From: an uncultured Lachnospiraceae bacterium
Lineage (GTDB): Bacteria > Bacillota > Clostridia > Lachnospirales > Lachnospiraceae
Assembly: GCA_902800325.1 (NCBI GenBank)
Contig: CADCDW010000004.1
Coordinates: 1 to 60,594 of the forward strand
Direction of reading: 5' to 3'
DNA: 60,594 nt
Both the position numbers and the translations under genes were made by a program. The notes beneath the pieces are model-generated. The model was not told the origin of the DNA, did no database searches, and saw only the letters and a program-made list of their open reading frames with translations. Within the stretch, counting starts at the first letter, position 1. Each line of letters opens with the position of its first letter. Shown here piece by piece: positions 36,265-44,961 of the stretch.

Positions 36265-37314
36265 ATGAAGAAGGTGAAGCAGGAAATTTTAAAATTACTT
36301 TCTCCGTCAATTAAATGCCTTATAAAGGATGTTGGAATAGACTATTCCAAACTCACGGAAATAAGGCTTAGGATAAATGAACCGCTTATTTTTGTTTTTG
36401 AGGATGGTGAATATTTTCTGTGTGAAAAACGTAATTTTACTATAAATCGAAAAATTGCATATAGGGTTAATGCTGAAGATATACGTTATGCACTTGAAAT
36501 GATTTCAGAGTATTCACTTTATGCATATGAAGATGAGGTTAGACAAGGTTTTATAACTATATGTGGAGGTCACAGGGTTGGTCTGATGGGACAGGCTGTC
36601 ATGGATAATAAAAGTATAAAGAGTGTAAAGCATATTTCTTTTATAAATATAAGGATAGCACATCAGATAAAGGGTTGTGCCAATGAGGTTTTACCATTTG
36701 TGTATGATGATGACAGGGTGCTTCATACTTTGATCATCTCACCACCGGGTGGAGGCAAGACTACACTTCTTCGAGATATGGTCAGGTGCATATCAGATGG
36801 AAATGCTTTTTGTAAAGGCATGAATGTAGGTGTTGTAGATGAACGCTCGGAAATCGCAGCATGTTATATGGGTGTTCCGCAAAATGATGTCGGTATAAGG
36901 ACTGATATACTTGATGCCTGCCCTAAGGCAGAAGGTATGCTTATGATGCTTAGATCTATGAATCCTAAGGTTATAGCTGTGGATGAGATAGGCGGAAGAG
37001 AAGATATAGATGTTATATCTTATATTATCAACTGTGGATGCAGTATACTGGCAACAGTTCATGGGTATTCCATAGACGATATAAGAACCAGACCTGTTTT
37101 ACGAAAGCTTGTGGAAGAAAAAACTTTTGAAAGATATATAGTTTTGGATGGCAGATATGGTTTGCGCAAATCAAGTACAAAAAATGAAGAAAGATATAAT
37201 TTAGTAAGAAATGCTGATAAAGCGGACTTTAAAAATGGCATAGGAAGAGTTAGAAATATATTTGATGAGAGGGGAAATGAGCTATTGATAAAGTCGTATT
37301 TGCATGCAAATTGA
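36265..37314 (+). CDS. spoIIIAA: Stage III sporulation protein AA (ATPase)
   Basis: This 349-residue protein is related to secretion ATPases. The N-terminal part contains TEIRLRINEPL and YSLYAYEDEVRQGFITICGGHRVGL. The ATPase core has Walker A SPPGGGKTTLLRDM (about residue 160), the family segment VVDERSEIAA, Walker B KVIAVDEIGG and a C-terminal ATVHGYSIDDI. In sporulating cells it is thought to power the SpoIIIA-SpoIIQ feeding-tube complex in the mother-cell membrane around the forespore. It is the first gene of a complete eight-gene operon, just behind a SigE-like promoter. The AAAGGAGG site is only about three bases from the ATG, so the start may be slightly off. Confidence 0.95.
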   Translation: MKKVKQEILKLLSPSIKCLIKDVGIDYSKLTEIRLRINEPLIFVFEDGEYFLCEKRNFTINRKIAYRVNAEDIRYALEMISEYSLYAYEDEVRQGFITICGGHRVGLMGQAVMDNKSIKSVKHISFINIRIAHQIKGCANEVLPFVYDDDRVLHTLIISPPGGGKTTLLRDMVRCISDGNAFCKGMNVGVVDERSEIAACYMGVPQNDVGIRTDILDACPKAEGMLMMLRSMNPKVIAVDEIGGREDIDVISYIINCGCSILATVHGYSIDDIRTRPVLRKLVEEKTFERYIVLDGRYGLRKSSTKNEERYNLVRNADKADFKNGIGRVRNIFDERGNELLIKSYLHAN

Positions 37315-37325
37315 TTGGAGTTTGT

Positions 37326-37955
37326 ATGATTTTGACCGGCACATTGTTATATGGTATAAGTCATGCAATCAGAATGTACAAGAGAAGAGAACATCTTAAA
37401 GCTTTGGAGAGGATACTTGTATGCCTTGAAAGTGAGATAAGATACAGGCATTCGGTTATCGGTGAAGCGTTTTTAAATGTAGCTGAAAAAACAGAAAAAC
37501 CATTCAGAACATGGCTTTATTATCTGGGGGAGAGATTAAATAGCAATAGTATGAACCAAGACAACATCTATAGAAACAGATTAAATGAAGTTGATATATA
37601 CAATAATAACTTAAATAAAGTTGGTATATATAGCAATGGTTATAATAAATCTTTTTCCGATGTTGCTGAAGATGAAGTCTGTTATAATGAGAGTTTTTTT
37701 AGCATATGGACAGACTCTCTTTTTCTGTTATCATCAGATACCTGTCTTACAAAGGAAGATTTAGAAGAACTTTGTGCTATAGGACAAACATTGGGTTATC
37801 TTGATATAGAAGCTCATAAGATGGGACTCAGGCTTGAAATAGATAGTTTTCATAAGAAAATCAGTGATTATAGTGAAGGACTTAAGGATAAGATAAAGGT
37901 CTCTGTTGTTACGGGAGCTGTGGTTGGTATTTTGGTTGTAATAGTGCTGACTTAA
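37326..37955 (+). CDS. spoIIIAB: Stage III sporulation protein AB with repeat insertion
   Basis: This is a 209-residue protein with a membrane helix at each end. The core matches SpoIIIAB: RMYKRREHLKALERILVCLESEIRYR, later EELCAIGQTLGYLDIEAHKM. Related to type II secretion GspF in fold, it belongs to the SpoIIIA channel. Typical family length is about 170. The extra residues sit at 75-115 and include three copies of a 10-residue repeat (NIYRNRLNEV, DIYNNNLNKV, GIYSNGYNKS). ATG 37326 has GGAG five bases upstream and is preferred over TTG 37311. Its stop codon falls in the first unit of a 31-bp repeat array. Confidence 0.9.
   Translation: MILTGTLLYGISHAIRMYKRREHLKALERILVCLESEIRYRHSVIGEAFLNVAEKTEKPFRTWLYYLGERLNSNSMNQDNIYRNRLNEVDIYNNNLNKVGIYSNGYNKSFSDVAEDEVCYNESFFSIWTDSLFLLSSDTCLTKEDLEELCAIGQTLGYLDIEAHKMGLRLEIDSFHKKISDYSEGLKDKIKVSVVTGAVVGILVVIVLT
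37563..37652 (+). repeat. Three 30-bp in-frame repeats in spoIIIAB
   Basis: Units 37563-37592, 37593-37622 and 37623-37652 encode related Asn- and Tyr-rich decapeptides. They lie between the two conserved parts of SpoIIIAB and look like an expanded surface loop. Confidence 0.75.
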
Positions 37956-38122
37956 CAGGTGCTTTATTGTAATAGCGTTGACTTAACAGATGTTGTACCG
38001 TATTAGCGCTGACTTAACAGGTGCTTTATTGTAATAGCGTTGACTTAACAGATGTTGTACCGTATTAGCTCTGACTTAACAGGTAATTTATTGTAATAGT
38101 GCTGACTTAACAGATGTTTGGT
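37937..38122. repeat. Six 31-bp tandem repeats between spoIIIAB and spoIIIAC
   Basis: Units start at 37937, 37968, 37999, 38030, 38061 and 38092 with no spacers. A degraded seventh (38123-38153) ends at the spoIIIAC start codon. Two variants alternate, giving a 62-bp higher-order unit. All share the core TGACTTAACAG. The spoIIIAB stop is in unit one, so the array probably arose by duplicating the spoIIIAB/spoIIIAC junction. Units two and four read TTGACT, 17 bases, TATTAG, which is weakly promoter-like. Confidence 0.92.
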
Positions 38123-38152
38123 TTTGATAGTGTTGATGTAAGGGGTTTTAAT

Positions 38153-38347
38153 ATGACTATATCGCTTATATTTAAGATTGCAGCAGTAGGAATTGTTGTT
38201 GCGTTGTTGAATCAGGTTTTAAAACATTCCGGAAGGGACGATCAGGCTTATCTGGTCAGCCTGACCGGACTTATAATAGTTTTGTCGTGGATTGTTCCTT
38301 ACATATATCAGCTCTTTCAGGATATAAACAGTTTATTTAGCTTCTGA
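38153..38347 (+). CDS. spoIIIAC: Stage III sporulation protein AC
   Basis: This is a 64-residue, two-helix membrane protein: MTISLIFKIAAVGIVVALLNQVLKHSGRDDQAYLVSLTGL matches the SpoIIIAC family from the first residue. ATG 38153 has AAGGGG seven bases before it. An upstream in-frame ATG at 38114 falls in the repeat array and would add 13 unrelated residues. It is a component of the SpoIIIA complex with AD and AE. Confidence 0.93.
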   Translation: MTISLIFKIAAVGIVVALLNQVLKHSGRDDQAYLVSLTGLIIVLSWIVPYIYQLFQDINSLFSF

Positions 38348-38407
38348 TTATTTAAAAAAGCCTCCTTGGATGAGGGCTGTAAACTTATTATATGAGGAGT
38401 ATGTAAA

Positions 38408-38794
38408 ATGAATATAGGCAGTCTTATGGCTCTTATAATTATAGCTGTGATGCTGGCTTTAAGCCTTAAGAATAAGAGTCCGGAGATAAGCAGCATAATC
38501 AGTCTTGGACTATGTCTTTCGATTATAGCCTTGTGTGTTGAAAGAATGAAAATTATAGTTTTCCGTATTAAAAATATCGCTGTAAATGTGGATATAGATA
38601 AAACGTATATATTGATTTTATTAAAGCTGATTGGGATTGCTTATATATGTGAATTTGCAGCAGGTATCAGTAAGGATGCCGGATATGGTGCCGTTGCTTC
38701 ACAGATTGAGCTTATGGGCAAGCTTACGATGCTTATGGTTTCTCTGCCCGTTCTTTCACAGGTTATCGATATCATTATTAGTATGATGAGGTGA
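38408..38794 (+). CDS. spoIIIAD: Stage III sporulation protein AD
   Basis: This 128-residue membrane protein has about four helices: MALIIIAVMLALSLKNKSPEISSIISLGL, then DKTYILILLKLIGIAYICEFAAGISKDAG with the family's conserved E-A----KDAG, and a C-terminal ELMGKLTMLMVSLPVL. It follows spoIIIAC after a 60-base gap with a TGAGGAG ribosome site. Confidence 0.93.
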   Translation: MNIGSLMALIIIAVMLALSLKNKSPEISSIISLGLCLSIIALCVERMKIIVFRIKNIAVNVDIDKTYILILLKLIGIAYICEFAAGISKDAGYGAVASQIELMGKLTMLMVSLPVLSQVIDIIISMMR

Positions 38795-38798
38795 GAAC

Positions 38799-40037
38799 TT
38801 GAAAGTTAAACTGTATGGATTGATGATTTTATTTATGCTTGGGTGTGGAGGTTACAATAATTTTTGTAAGGACTATATAATAAATGCATATAATACTGAT
38901 TTTGATGAAGGAGATAATAATGATACTTATTCGTCTGATAATTCAGGTAATCAGTATTTTTACAGTGAAAATGATTTCTTTGATAGCGTATATGACAGAC
39001 TTGAATTGGATAATATTGACCGGGAGTTAAAAAATAACGGGGTTAATCTTTCGTTTAGTGTAAAGGATATGATTAAAGATATCTCAAAAGATGATACAAA
39101 GGGTATAGCTAAAAGGTTCAAAACGGCAATAATAGAAACTCTTACAGGTCAGTTAAATGACAATAAGAATCTTATGATTATGCTTATTACTGTTGTTTTG
39201 ATCGGATCTGTTTTTGTAAATCTGTCAGGCAATATGGGAAATGGTTTTATAAGTGAAAATGGTTTTTACATTACATATATTATAATCACTGCAATTTTAC
39301 TTACTTCATTTATGATAACCATGGATATGGTCTGTGATTCGATAAAGCTTTTACTTATGATGATTAAGATTATAATACCGTTTTTTGCCATAGCTGTTAA
39401 TTTTGTCGGACATGCTTCGTCCGCAGCAGCTGTGTACGAAATCATTATGATAGGTATATGGCTGGTGGAATCGGTTATTTTAAATATTATTATTCCCATG
39501 ATTAAATTTTTTGTAATAGTTACGCTGGTAAATAATCTTAATAAAGAGGATTATTTTTCAAAGCTTACCAAGCTTATAAACAGCCTTGTGAACTGGGTTT
39601 TAAAATCGGTTATTTTTTTTATAGCAGGACTAAATATTATAAAAAGTCTGATTGAACCTCAGATAGATATGCTTGGTAAAAATGCTGTAAATAAGGTAAT
39701 ATCCGCTCTGCCTTCGGGCTCTATGCTTTCTGCACTGACCGGAACTTTTTTAGGAGCAGGGATTGTTGTAAAGAACAGTATAGGAATAGCAGGTATAGTC
39801 CTGGTTGGACTTATTGTGTGTGTGCCTGTATTAAAAACATTTTTTATAATGCTTATTATAAGAATTACTGCAGTTATAATCGAACCGGTTGGAGAAAAAA
39901 GGTTTGTAGAAGGGTTAGACGGGCTGGCGCAGGGTATAAAGCTTTTACTTCTTTGTATCTTTTCTGCAGTCACATTATTTGTACTGACAATTGCTATAAT
40001 GGCATATGCGACTAATTCAGGGTCTGGTATTTCGTGA
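38799..40037 (+). CDS. spoIIIAE: Stage III sporulation protein AE
   Basis: This 412-residue polytopic membrane protein starts at TTG four bases after spoIIIAD. A hydrophobic signal segment leads to a roughly 100-residue outer domain, then at least seven membrane helices. Family segments include FAIAVNFVGHASSAAAVYEIIM and ALPSGSMLSALTGTFLGAGIVVKNSIGIAG. The N-terminal outer part contains an Asp/Asn/Ser-rich stretch (about residues 33-55). It is essential in Bacillus for SigG activity and forespore maintenance. Confidence 0.93.
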   Translation: MKVKLYGLMILFMLGCGGYNNFCKDYIINAYNTDFDEGDNNDTYSSDNSGNQYFYSENDFFDSVYDRLELDNIDRELKNNGVNLSFSVKDMIKDISKDDTKGIAKRFKTAIIETLTGQLNDNKNLMIMLITVVLIGSVFVNLSGNMGNGFISENGFYITYIIITAILLTSFMITMDMVCDSIKLLLMMIKIIIPFFAIAVNFVGHASSAAAVYEIIMIGIWLVESVILNIIIPMIKFFVIVTLVNNLNKEDYFSKLTKLINSLVNWVLKSVIFFIAGLNIIKSLIEPQIDMLGKNAVNKVISALPSGSMLSALTGTFLGAGIVVKNSIGIAGIVLVGLIVCVPVLKTFFIMLIIRITAVIIEPVGEKRFVEGLDGLAQGIKLLLLCIFSAVTLFVLTIAIMAYATNSGSGIS

Positions 40038-40082
40038 CTTGAAGAGAGAGTTGATAATAATTGAATCCGGAGGTTTTGTGTC

Positions 40083-40550
40083 TTGATTAATGCGTGGATG
40101 AAAGGACTTGTTATATATCTTATATTGTCGGGGCTTGTTATGAAACTTGTTCCGGGAAAAAGCTATGAAAGATATATTTCTCTTTATATGGGACTTATTC
40201 TGGTTGTTATTTTATCTAAACCTGTTTTGATGCTTTTTAATTCGGACAAAGTTTATGCAGACCGGCTTATGGACAGTTTTGATAATTATCTTTCTTTTAA
40301 TAGCGCATATAGTGAATTGGAGAATTATCATGACACGTATTATGAACTTGGATTAGGAGAGGCAATAAAGAAAAGGTGCGAGGAAGAGGGGGTAGTTTTA
40401 TATAAGGTTACTGTTATAACCGATAATGATAATAATATACTTGATATAACTGTATATACAGACGAAACAACAGATGAAAATTATTTAAAAAGTTTAATTA
40501 ATGATGTCTATAAATTTGATTTTGAGAGTATACATATAGTAAGACGGTGA
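40083..40550 (+). CDS. spoIIIAF: Stage III sporulation protein AF
   Basis: This is a 155-residue protein with two N-terminal membrane helices (MKGLVIYLILSGLVMKLVPG, then YISLYMGLILVVILSKPVL) and a ring-building-motif-like outer domain with VTVITDNDNNILDITVYTD. The start is TTG with GGAGG ten bases upstream. Position between AE and AG and the helix pattern make the assignment secure. Confidence 0.92.
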   Translation: MINAWMKGLVIYLILSGLVMKLVPGKSYERYISLYMGLILVVILSKPVLMLFNSDKVYADRLMDSFDNYLSFNSAYSELENYHDTYYELGLGEAIKKRCEEEGVVLYKVTVITDNDNNILDITVYTDETTDENYLKSLINDVYKFDFESIHIVRR

Positions 40551-40554
40551 GAAG

Positions 40555-41022
40555 ATGGAGCAGAATTCTTTATTTGATTTTTTTAAGGGTAAATCAAACA
40601 AGTTTATAACAGTTGTGCTGATAGGCGTGCTTTTACTTATTATAGTTATGCCTGTAAAAAACAAAAGCAGTTATAATGCTGACTCTGGCGTGGGAACACG
40701 TGACAGCAAGTATGGTATCTCCGCAGATGATTCCCAAACTTCAGCGAATCCTTATGAAAATTCTGCGGCTTATTATGAAGATAAGCTGAAGAATATTTTG
40801 GAAAAATCCTATGGAAAGGGAACTATGAGTGTTATGGTTGCCATGAAAAATGAGGAGGAATCAAAAGATTTCTATGGCAGCCAAACATGTGACAGTCCTT
40901 TGGTGGATGGAGTTTTGATAGTTGCCGATGTGAAAAGAGATGAAGCTGCAGATATAGCATTTGCGGTGTGTGCACTTTTTAATCTGCCGGCACACAAGGT
41001 GGCGGTTTTAATTAAAAAATAA
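40555..41022 (+). CDS. spoIIIAG: Stage III sporulation protein AG
   Basis: This 155-residue, single-pass protein has one helix (FITVVLIGVLLLIIVMPV), a low-complexity Ser/Asp linker, and the AG ring domain: YEDKLKNILEKSYGKGTMSVMVAMK, then SPLVDGVLIVADVKRDEAADIAFAVCALFNLPAHKVAVLIK. In Bacillus SpoIIIAG forms a large ring between the two spore membranes. It is shorter than Bacillus AG because the linker is reduced. Confidence 0.93.
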   Translation: MEQNSLFDFFKGKSNKFITVVLIGVLLLIIVMPVKNKSSYNADSGVGTRDSKYGISADDSQTSANPYENSAAYYEDKLKNILEKSYGKGTMSVMVAMKNEEESKDFYGSQTCDSPLVDGVLIVADVKRDEAADIAFAVCALFNLPAHKVAVLIKK

Positions 41023-41069
41023 GAAAATGGTATATATTTTTTGTTTTATATAAGGAGGTAGTTTATTTT

Positions 41070-41729
41070 ATGAAAAAGATTTTTAAAAAAAATCAGGTAA
41101 TTATAGCAGCTCTTACTGTATTACTTGGTGTCGCAGGCTACATAAATTTCTCGGGTGATAATGTCAATCTTGGTAAAAAGAGTAAAGACAATGGCAAGGA
41201 GGCAGAGGTATTTGCCAATTCAGATTCGGAGACTGTTGCATCCGGTACGGATGGGAAAATAGTTGCTGATGCGGAAGATGGCGAGCTTACTCTTTATGAT
41301 GTAGAAGGTGAGGAAAATATTGAGCTTAATTCAGATGAGCAGGATATAGGAGAAGCTGTCCTTACTTCCGCAGATGTAACAGGAAGTCTTGTAAATATCA
41401 GACTTAACAGAGAACAGGCTCGCTCAAAGAGTAAGGAATACTATCTTGAAATTATAAATAGTGACAGTATGGAAGAGGCAGTGGTTCAGGAAGCAACGTC
41501 AGCATATGTAAAGCTTACGGAGGATATGGAAAAGGAGGCTGATGCCGAGACTCTGCTTATGGCAAAAGGTTTTAATAATGCTATAGTTTCGATTAGCGAT
41601 AATTCTGTCGATGTTGTGGTTGACAGTACTGAGCTTACTGATATAGAAAGGGCACAGATAGAAGATATTGTTGTAAGAAAGACCGGATGCACTGTCGATC
41701 AGATTGTAATAACCTCGATGACAGACTGA
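41070..41729 (+). CDS. spoIIIAH: Stage III sporulation protein AH
   Basis: This 219-residue, single-pass membrane protein has a helix at about residues 8-26 (VIIAALTVLLGVAGYINF), an acidic linker, then the AH ring domain: RLNREQARSKSKEYYLEIIN, then GFNNAIVSISDNSVDVVVDSTELTDIERAQIEDIVVRKTGC. It pairs with SpoIIQ on the forespore side. It is the last gene of the operon. A strong AAGGAGG precedes the ATG. Confidence 0.94.
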   Translation: MKKIFKKNQVIIAALTVLLGVAGYINFSGDNVNLGKKSKDNGKEAEVFANSDSETVASGTDGKIVADAEDGELTLYDVEGEENIELNSDEQDIGEAVLTSADVTGSLVNIRLNREQARSKSKEYYLEIINSDSMEEAVVQEATSAYVKLTEDMEKEADAETLLMAKGFNNAIVSISDNSVDVVVDSTELTDIERAQIEDIVVRKTGCTVDQIVITSMTD

Positions 41730-41813
41730 TTATAATATAAATTTAAAACAGGATAATTCTTATGTAATTATATTTTATGTGATAATTTTTGCTCATTTAT
41801 ATCCGTGATTTGG

Positions 41814-41842
41814 TTGCAATATCATAAAATATTGGGTATAAT
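41814..41842 (+). promoter_or_regulatory. SigA-type promoter of the asp23-recN operon
   Basis: TTGCAA (41814-41819), 17 bases, TATAAT (41837-41842), 33 bases before the first start codon. It separates the housekeeping operon from the sporulation operon upstream. Confidence 0.75.
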
Positions 41843-41874
41843 TAGATAAATATTTTTGATAGGAGGCAATTATC

Positions 41875-42225
41875 GTGGAGGAAAATAAGATAGAGAATAT
41901 CGGAAAGATTAATATAGCAGATGATGTAGTTGCATCTATAGCAGGCATTGCAGCCATCGAGGTTGATGGAGTTGCCAGGCTTACAGGAGGAATTTCTAAA
42001 GATGTTGTAAGTAAAATGGGTAAGAAAAAACTTGCAAAGGGTGTAGAGGTTTCTATAGTTGATGGAAACGTTGAAGCAGATATCTCTGTTGAACTTGAGT
42101 ATGGAAATAATATTGCCAAGGTATCTAAAGAGGTTCAGGCTAAAGTTAAGCAATCGATTGAAACTATGACAGGACTTAATGTAACTGTAGTAAACGTCGT
42201 TGTTTCAGGGATAAAGCTTGACTAA
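41875..42225 (+). CDS. Asp23/Gls24 family envelope stress protein
   Basis: This 116-residue protein starts at GTG with a strong AGGAGG. The family core reads GKINIADDVVASIAGIAAIEVDGVARL, then VSIVDGNVEADISVELEYG and IETMTGLNVTVVNVVVSGI. Members sit near the membrane and are linked to envelope stress. In Bacillus, yqhY is at this same place before nusB and its loss gives rise to suppressors in fatty-acid synthesis genes. Confidence 0.93.
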   Translation: MEENKIENIGKINIADDVVASIAGIAAIEVDGVARLTGGISKDVVSKMGKKKLAKGVEVSIVDGNVEADISVELEYGNNIAKVSKEVQAKVKQSIETMTGLNVTVVNVVVSGIKLD

Positions 42226-42252
42226 TTTACATAGGCGAAAGCAGGTTTGATT

Positions 42253-42651
42253 ATGACTAGAAGAGGTCTCAGAGAGAACATATTTAAAATTCTGTTCAAG
42301 ATTGAATTTAATGATATTAAGGAGATGCAGGAACAGATTGATTTTTCCCTTGAAGGAATAGAGAATCTATCCGAAGAAGATAAAGCATATATCACCGGTA
42401 AGGCAGAGAAAATCATCTCTCTTATCGGTGAAATTGATGCTGTAATCAGTGATATTTCGGTAGGCTGGAATATAGAACGTATAGGTAAGGCAGAACTTGC
42501 CATACTTCGTTTAGCTGTATATGAGATTAAGTATGATGATGATATACCGTTAAATGTAGCAGTCAGTGAAGCAGTAGAACTTTCTAAAATTTACTGTGGT
42601 GAAGAGGCAGGAAGCTTTGTAAACGGTGTCTTGACAAAGCTTAATGATTGA
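42253..42651 (+). CDS. nusB: Transcription antitermination factor NusB
   Basis: This 132-residue all-helical protein contains RRGLRENIFKILFKIEF, ITGKAEKIISLIGEIDAVISD, NIERIGKAELAILRLAVYEIKYDDDIPLNVAVSEAVELSK and GSFVNGVL, the characteristic NusB series. It binds boxA RNA with NusE during rRNA transcription. ATG 42253 is chosen over TTG 42247 because of spacing from the AGCAGG site. It overlaps or abuts xseA. Confidence 0.95.
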   Translation: MTRRGLRENIFKILFKIEFNDIKEMQEQIDFSLEGIENLSEEDKAYITGKAEKIISLIGEIDAVISDISVGWNIERIGKAELAILRLAVYEIKYDDDIPLNVAVSEAVELSKIYCGEEAGSFVNGVLTKLND

Positions 42652-42652
42652 T

Positions 42653-43864
42653 ATGAAAATTTATAGTGTAGGACAGATTAACAATTATATAAAGAATCTT
42701 ATAACCCAGGATTATGTGCTGAAAAGTCTCACCATCAAAGGTGAGGTTTCTAATTGTAAGTATCATAGCCTGGGACACATTTATTTTTCCTTAAAGGATG
42801 AAACCGGTATCATACCGGCTGTTATGTTTAAGGGAAATGTACCAAACGGGCTGAAGTTTAAAATGACTGACGGACAGATGGTATTGGTAACCGGAAGCAT
42901 AGGTGTTTATGAAAGAGATGGAAAGTATCAGCTTTATGCTACATCTGTAAAACTTGAGGGTGTGGGAGATCTGCATGCTGAGTTTGAACGTTTAAAAAAT
43001 ATGCTTAACGAAGAGGGGCTTTTTGATCCGGATTTAAAAAAACCTATTCCAAGGTATCCAAAAAAAGTCGGTATAGTTACAGCGAGAACCGGAGCGGCCA
43101 TACAGGATATCTTAAACATAGCAAGAAGAAGAAATCCATATGTTGAGCTCTTCCTTTATCCGGCAAAGGTTCAGGGTGAAGGCGCTGCTGATACAATCGT
43201 AAAAGGTATTAGGAAGCTTGATGCAATGGGGATGGATACGATAATCATCGGTCGTGGCGGTGGTTCGATAGAGGATCTTTGGGCATTTAATGAGGAGAAA
43301 GTTGTGAGGGCCATATATGAGGCAAAAACACCTATTATATCAGGTGTAGGACATGAGATAGATATAACGCTTTCTGATTATGCGGCTGACCTTAGGGCAC
43401 CAACTCCTTCGGCCGCCTGTGAGTTGGCACTGCCTGATATCATGACAACCATTAATCAGGTAAGAAGTTATAAGAATTCCTTTGATAATCTGATTAAATC
43501 AAAGCTTTCGGTGTATAGACTTAAGCTGGAAAAGAATCAGCAGATGCTACTTCGGCTTAATCCCAAGACAAAACTTGAAAACCAGATTCAATATCTTTCT
43601 GAGCTTTATGACAGACTTAGAAAAAATATGGATGACAGGTTTAACAGATACAGACATAAGTTTGAACTGCTGAGTGTAAGGCTTAATGGTCTTTCGCCTT
43701 CGGCAAAGCTTATCGGAGGATTTGGCTATATAGAAAAAGAGGGCATGCCGGTTTCAGATGTCAATGATATAAAAGAAAATGATGTTATCGATATAACAGT
43801 CAGTAACGGGCATATAAGTACTGTTGTTAAGAAGGTTGAAGGTGATAAAAATGAGCAGCGTTAA
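42653..43864 (+). CDS. xseA: Exodeoxyribonuclease VII large subunit
   Basis: This 403-residue protein has an N-terminal OB fold (SLTIKGEVSNCKYHSLGHIYFSLKD), the catalytic core with VGIVTARTGAAIQDIL and IIGRGGGSIEDLWAFNEE, a motif ISGVGHEIDITLSDYAADLRAPTPSAA, then a long coiled coil and a C-terminal segment. With XseB it degrades single-stranded DNA. ATG 42653, right after the nusB stop, gives the normal MKIYSV start. An ATG nine bases earlier overlaps nusB. Confidence 0.95.
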   Translation: MKIYSVGQINNYIKNLITQDYVLKSLTIKGEVSNCKYHSLGHIYFSLKDETGIIPAVMFKGNVPNGLKFKMTDGQMVLVTGSIGVYERDGKYQLYATSVKLEGVGDLHAEFERLKNMLNEEGLFDPDLKKPIPRYPKKVGIVTARTGAAIQDILNIARRRNPYVELFLYPAKVQGEGAADTIVKGIRKLDAMGMDTIIIGRGGGSIEDLWAFNEEKVVRAIYEAKTPIISGVGHEIDITLSDYAADLRAPTPSAACELALPDIMTTINQVRSYKNSFDNLIKSKLSVYRLKLEKNQQMLLRLNPKTKLENQIQYLSELYDRLRKNMDDRFNRYRHKFELLSVRLNGLSPSAKLIGGFGYIEKEGMPVSDVNDIKENDVIDITVSNGHISTVVKKVEGDKNEQR

Positions 43865-44078
43865 GGATAAAGATTTAAATAGGATCGATAAAGAGGATAA
43901 GTTTATTATAGAAGAGGCATTTACAAGACTTGAGGAGATAAATAAATCTCTTGAAAATCCTGATACAAGCCTAAAAGATTCTCTCATATTTTATGAAGAG
44001 GGTGTAAAGCTTGTCAATGCATGTAGGGAAAATTTAGAGGGAATTGAAAAGGAGATACAGATTTTAAATGCAGATTGA
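43851..44078 (+). CDS. xseB: Exodeoxyribonuclease VII small subunit
   Basis: This 75-residue helical protein contains FIIEEAFTRLEEINKSLENPDTSLKDSLIFYEEGVKLVNACRENL, the XseB pattern. ATG 43851 overlaps the end of xseA by 14 bases with an AAGGTG site in xseA, implying coupled translation of the two subunits. The N-terminal dozen residues are a charged extension. Confidence 0.93.
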   Translation: MSSVKDKDLNRIDKEDKFIIEEAFTRLEEINKSLENPDTSLKDSLIFYEEGVKLVNACRENLEGIEKEIQILNAD

Positions 44079-44961
44079 TGTATCGGATATTGAAAAAATA
44101 ATATATAAATATATTCCAACTGCAAAAGGATATCAGCAGGATGTCTTATCAGCTATGGATTATGCATTTTCGGCAGGTGGTAAGAGGCTTCGTCCAATGA
44201 TGATGAAGCTTTGTTTCGATATGCTGTCTGATGAAACTGCATATGATGAAAGCGTTATCGGACCATTTATGGCTGCTATAGAGATGATTCATACATCATC
44301 TCTTATACATGATGATTTGCCTGCGCTTGATAATGATAATCTAAGAAGAGGAAAACCTACAGTGCATGTTAAGTATGGGGAGGATGTTGCTATACTTGCA
44401 GGAGACGGATTGCTTAATTATGCCTATGAGACTGCAGCTAAGGCTTTTACTGTAAAACCGGGGGACGTGAGAGTCGAAAAGGCATTTGCTATACTTGCAG
44501 CAAAGTCAGGTGTGTATGGTATGCTGGGTGGCCAGTCGCTTGATGTGGTTATGACAGGAAAAAAGATTAACGATGACCAGCTTGAGTTTATATATCTTTA
44601 TAAAACCTCAGCACTCATAGAATGCTCTATGATGGTAGGAGCATGTCTTGCAGGTGCAGACGACACTGTTATAGCTAAAATTGAAGAAGCTGCAAGAGCA
44701 GTAGGCATGGCATTTCAGGTTCAGGATGATATACTTGATATCAAGGGTGACGAGGCAGTAATTGGCAAGCCCACTCACAGTGATGAAAAAAATGATAAAT
44801 ATACTTATGCAACTATTCATGGGATAGAGGAATCAAAGAAGTATGTAAAGGAAATGTCGGATAAGGCAAATGGCATTATAAGAGATATAGATGTAATAAA
44901 TGATTCTGCAAGGAAAGACCTTTGCAGTCTTATTAATGCGCTTATTGACAGGGATAGATAA
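44068..44961 (+). CDS. ispA: Farnesyl/geranyl diphosphate synthase
   Basis: This 297-residue trans-prenyltransferase has both aspartate motifs: HDDLPALDNDNLRRGKPTVH (first DDxxxxD) and FQVQDDILDIKGD (second DDxxD). GGKRLRPMM, which binds isopentenyl diphosphate, is near residue 35. It extends C5 units to C15 for undecaprenyl and quinone precursors. It overlaps xseB by 11 bases and is followed without a gap by dxs, the first enzyme of its pathway. Confidence 0.95.
   Translation: MQIDVSDIEKIIYKYIPTAKGYQQDVLSAMDYAFSAGGKRLRPMMMKLCFDMLSDETAYDESVIGPFMAAIEMIHTSSLIHDDLPALDNDNLRRGKPTVHVKYGEDVAILAGDGLLNYAYETAAKAFTVKPGDVRVEKAFAILAAKSGVYGMLGGQSLDVVMTGKKINDDQLEFIYLYKTSALIECSMMVGACLAGADDTVIAKIEEAARAVGMAFQVQDDILDIKGDEAVIGKPTHSDEKNDKYTYATIHGIEESKKYVKEMSDKANGIIRDIDVINDSARKDLCSLINALIDRDR

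Noticed and set aside
37937-38122. 31-bp direct repeats as a CRISPR array
   Set aside because: Repeat length fits, but there is no unique spacer between units and no cas gene nearby. It is a simple tandem duplication.
38799-38900. Lipoprotein signal in SpoIIIAE (FMLGCGG)
   Set aside because: The residues before the Cys do not fit the lipobox well and the family is not lipid-anchored. Treated as an ordinary signal or membrane segment.
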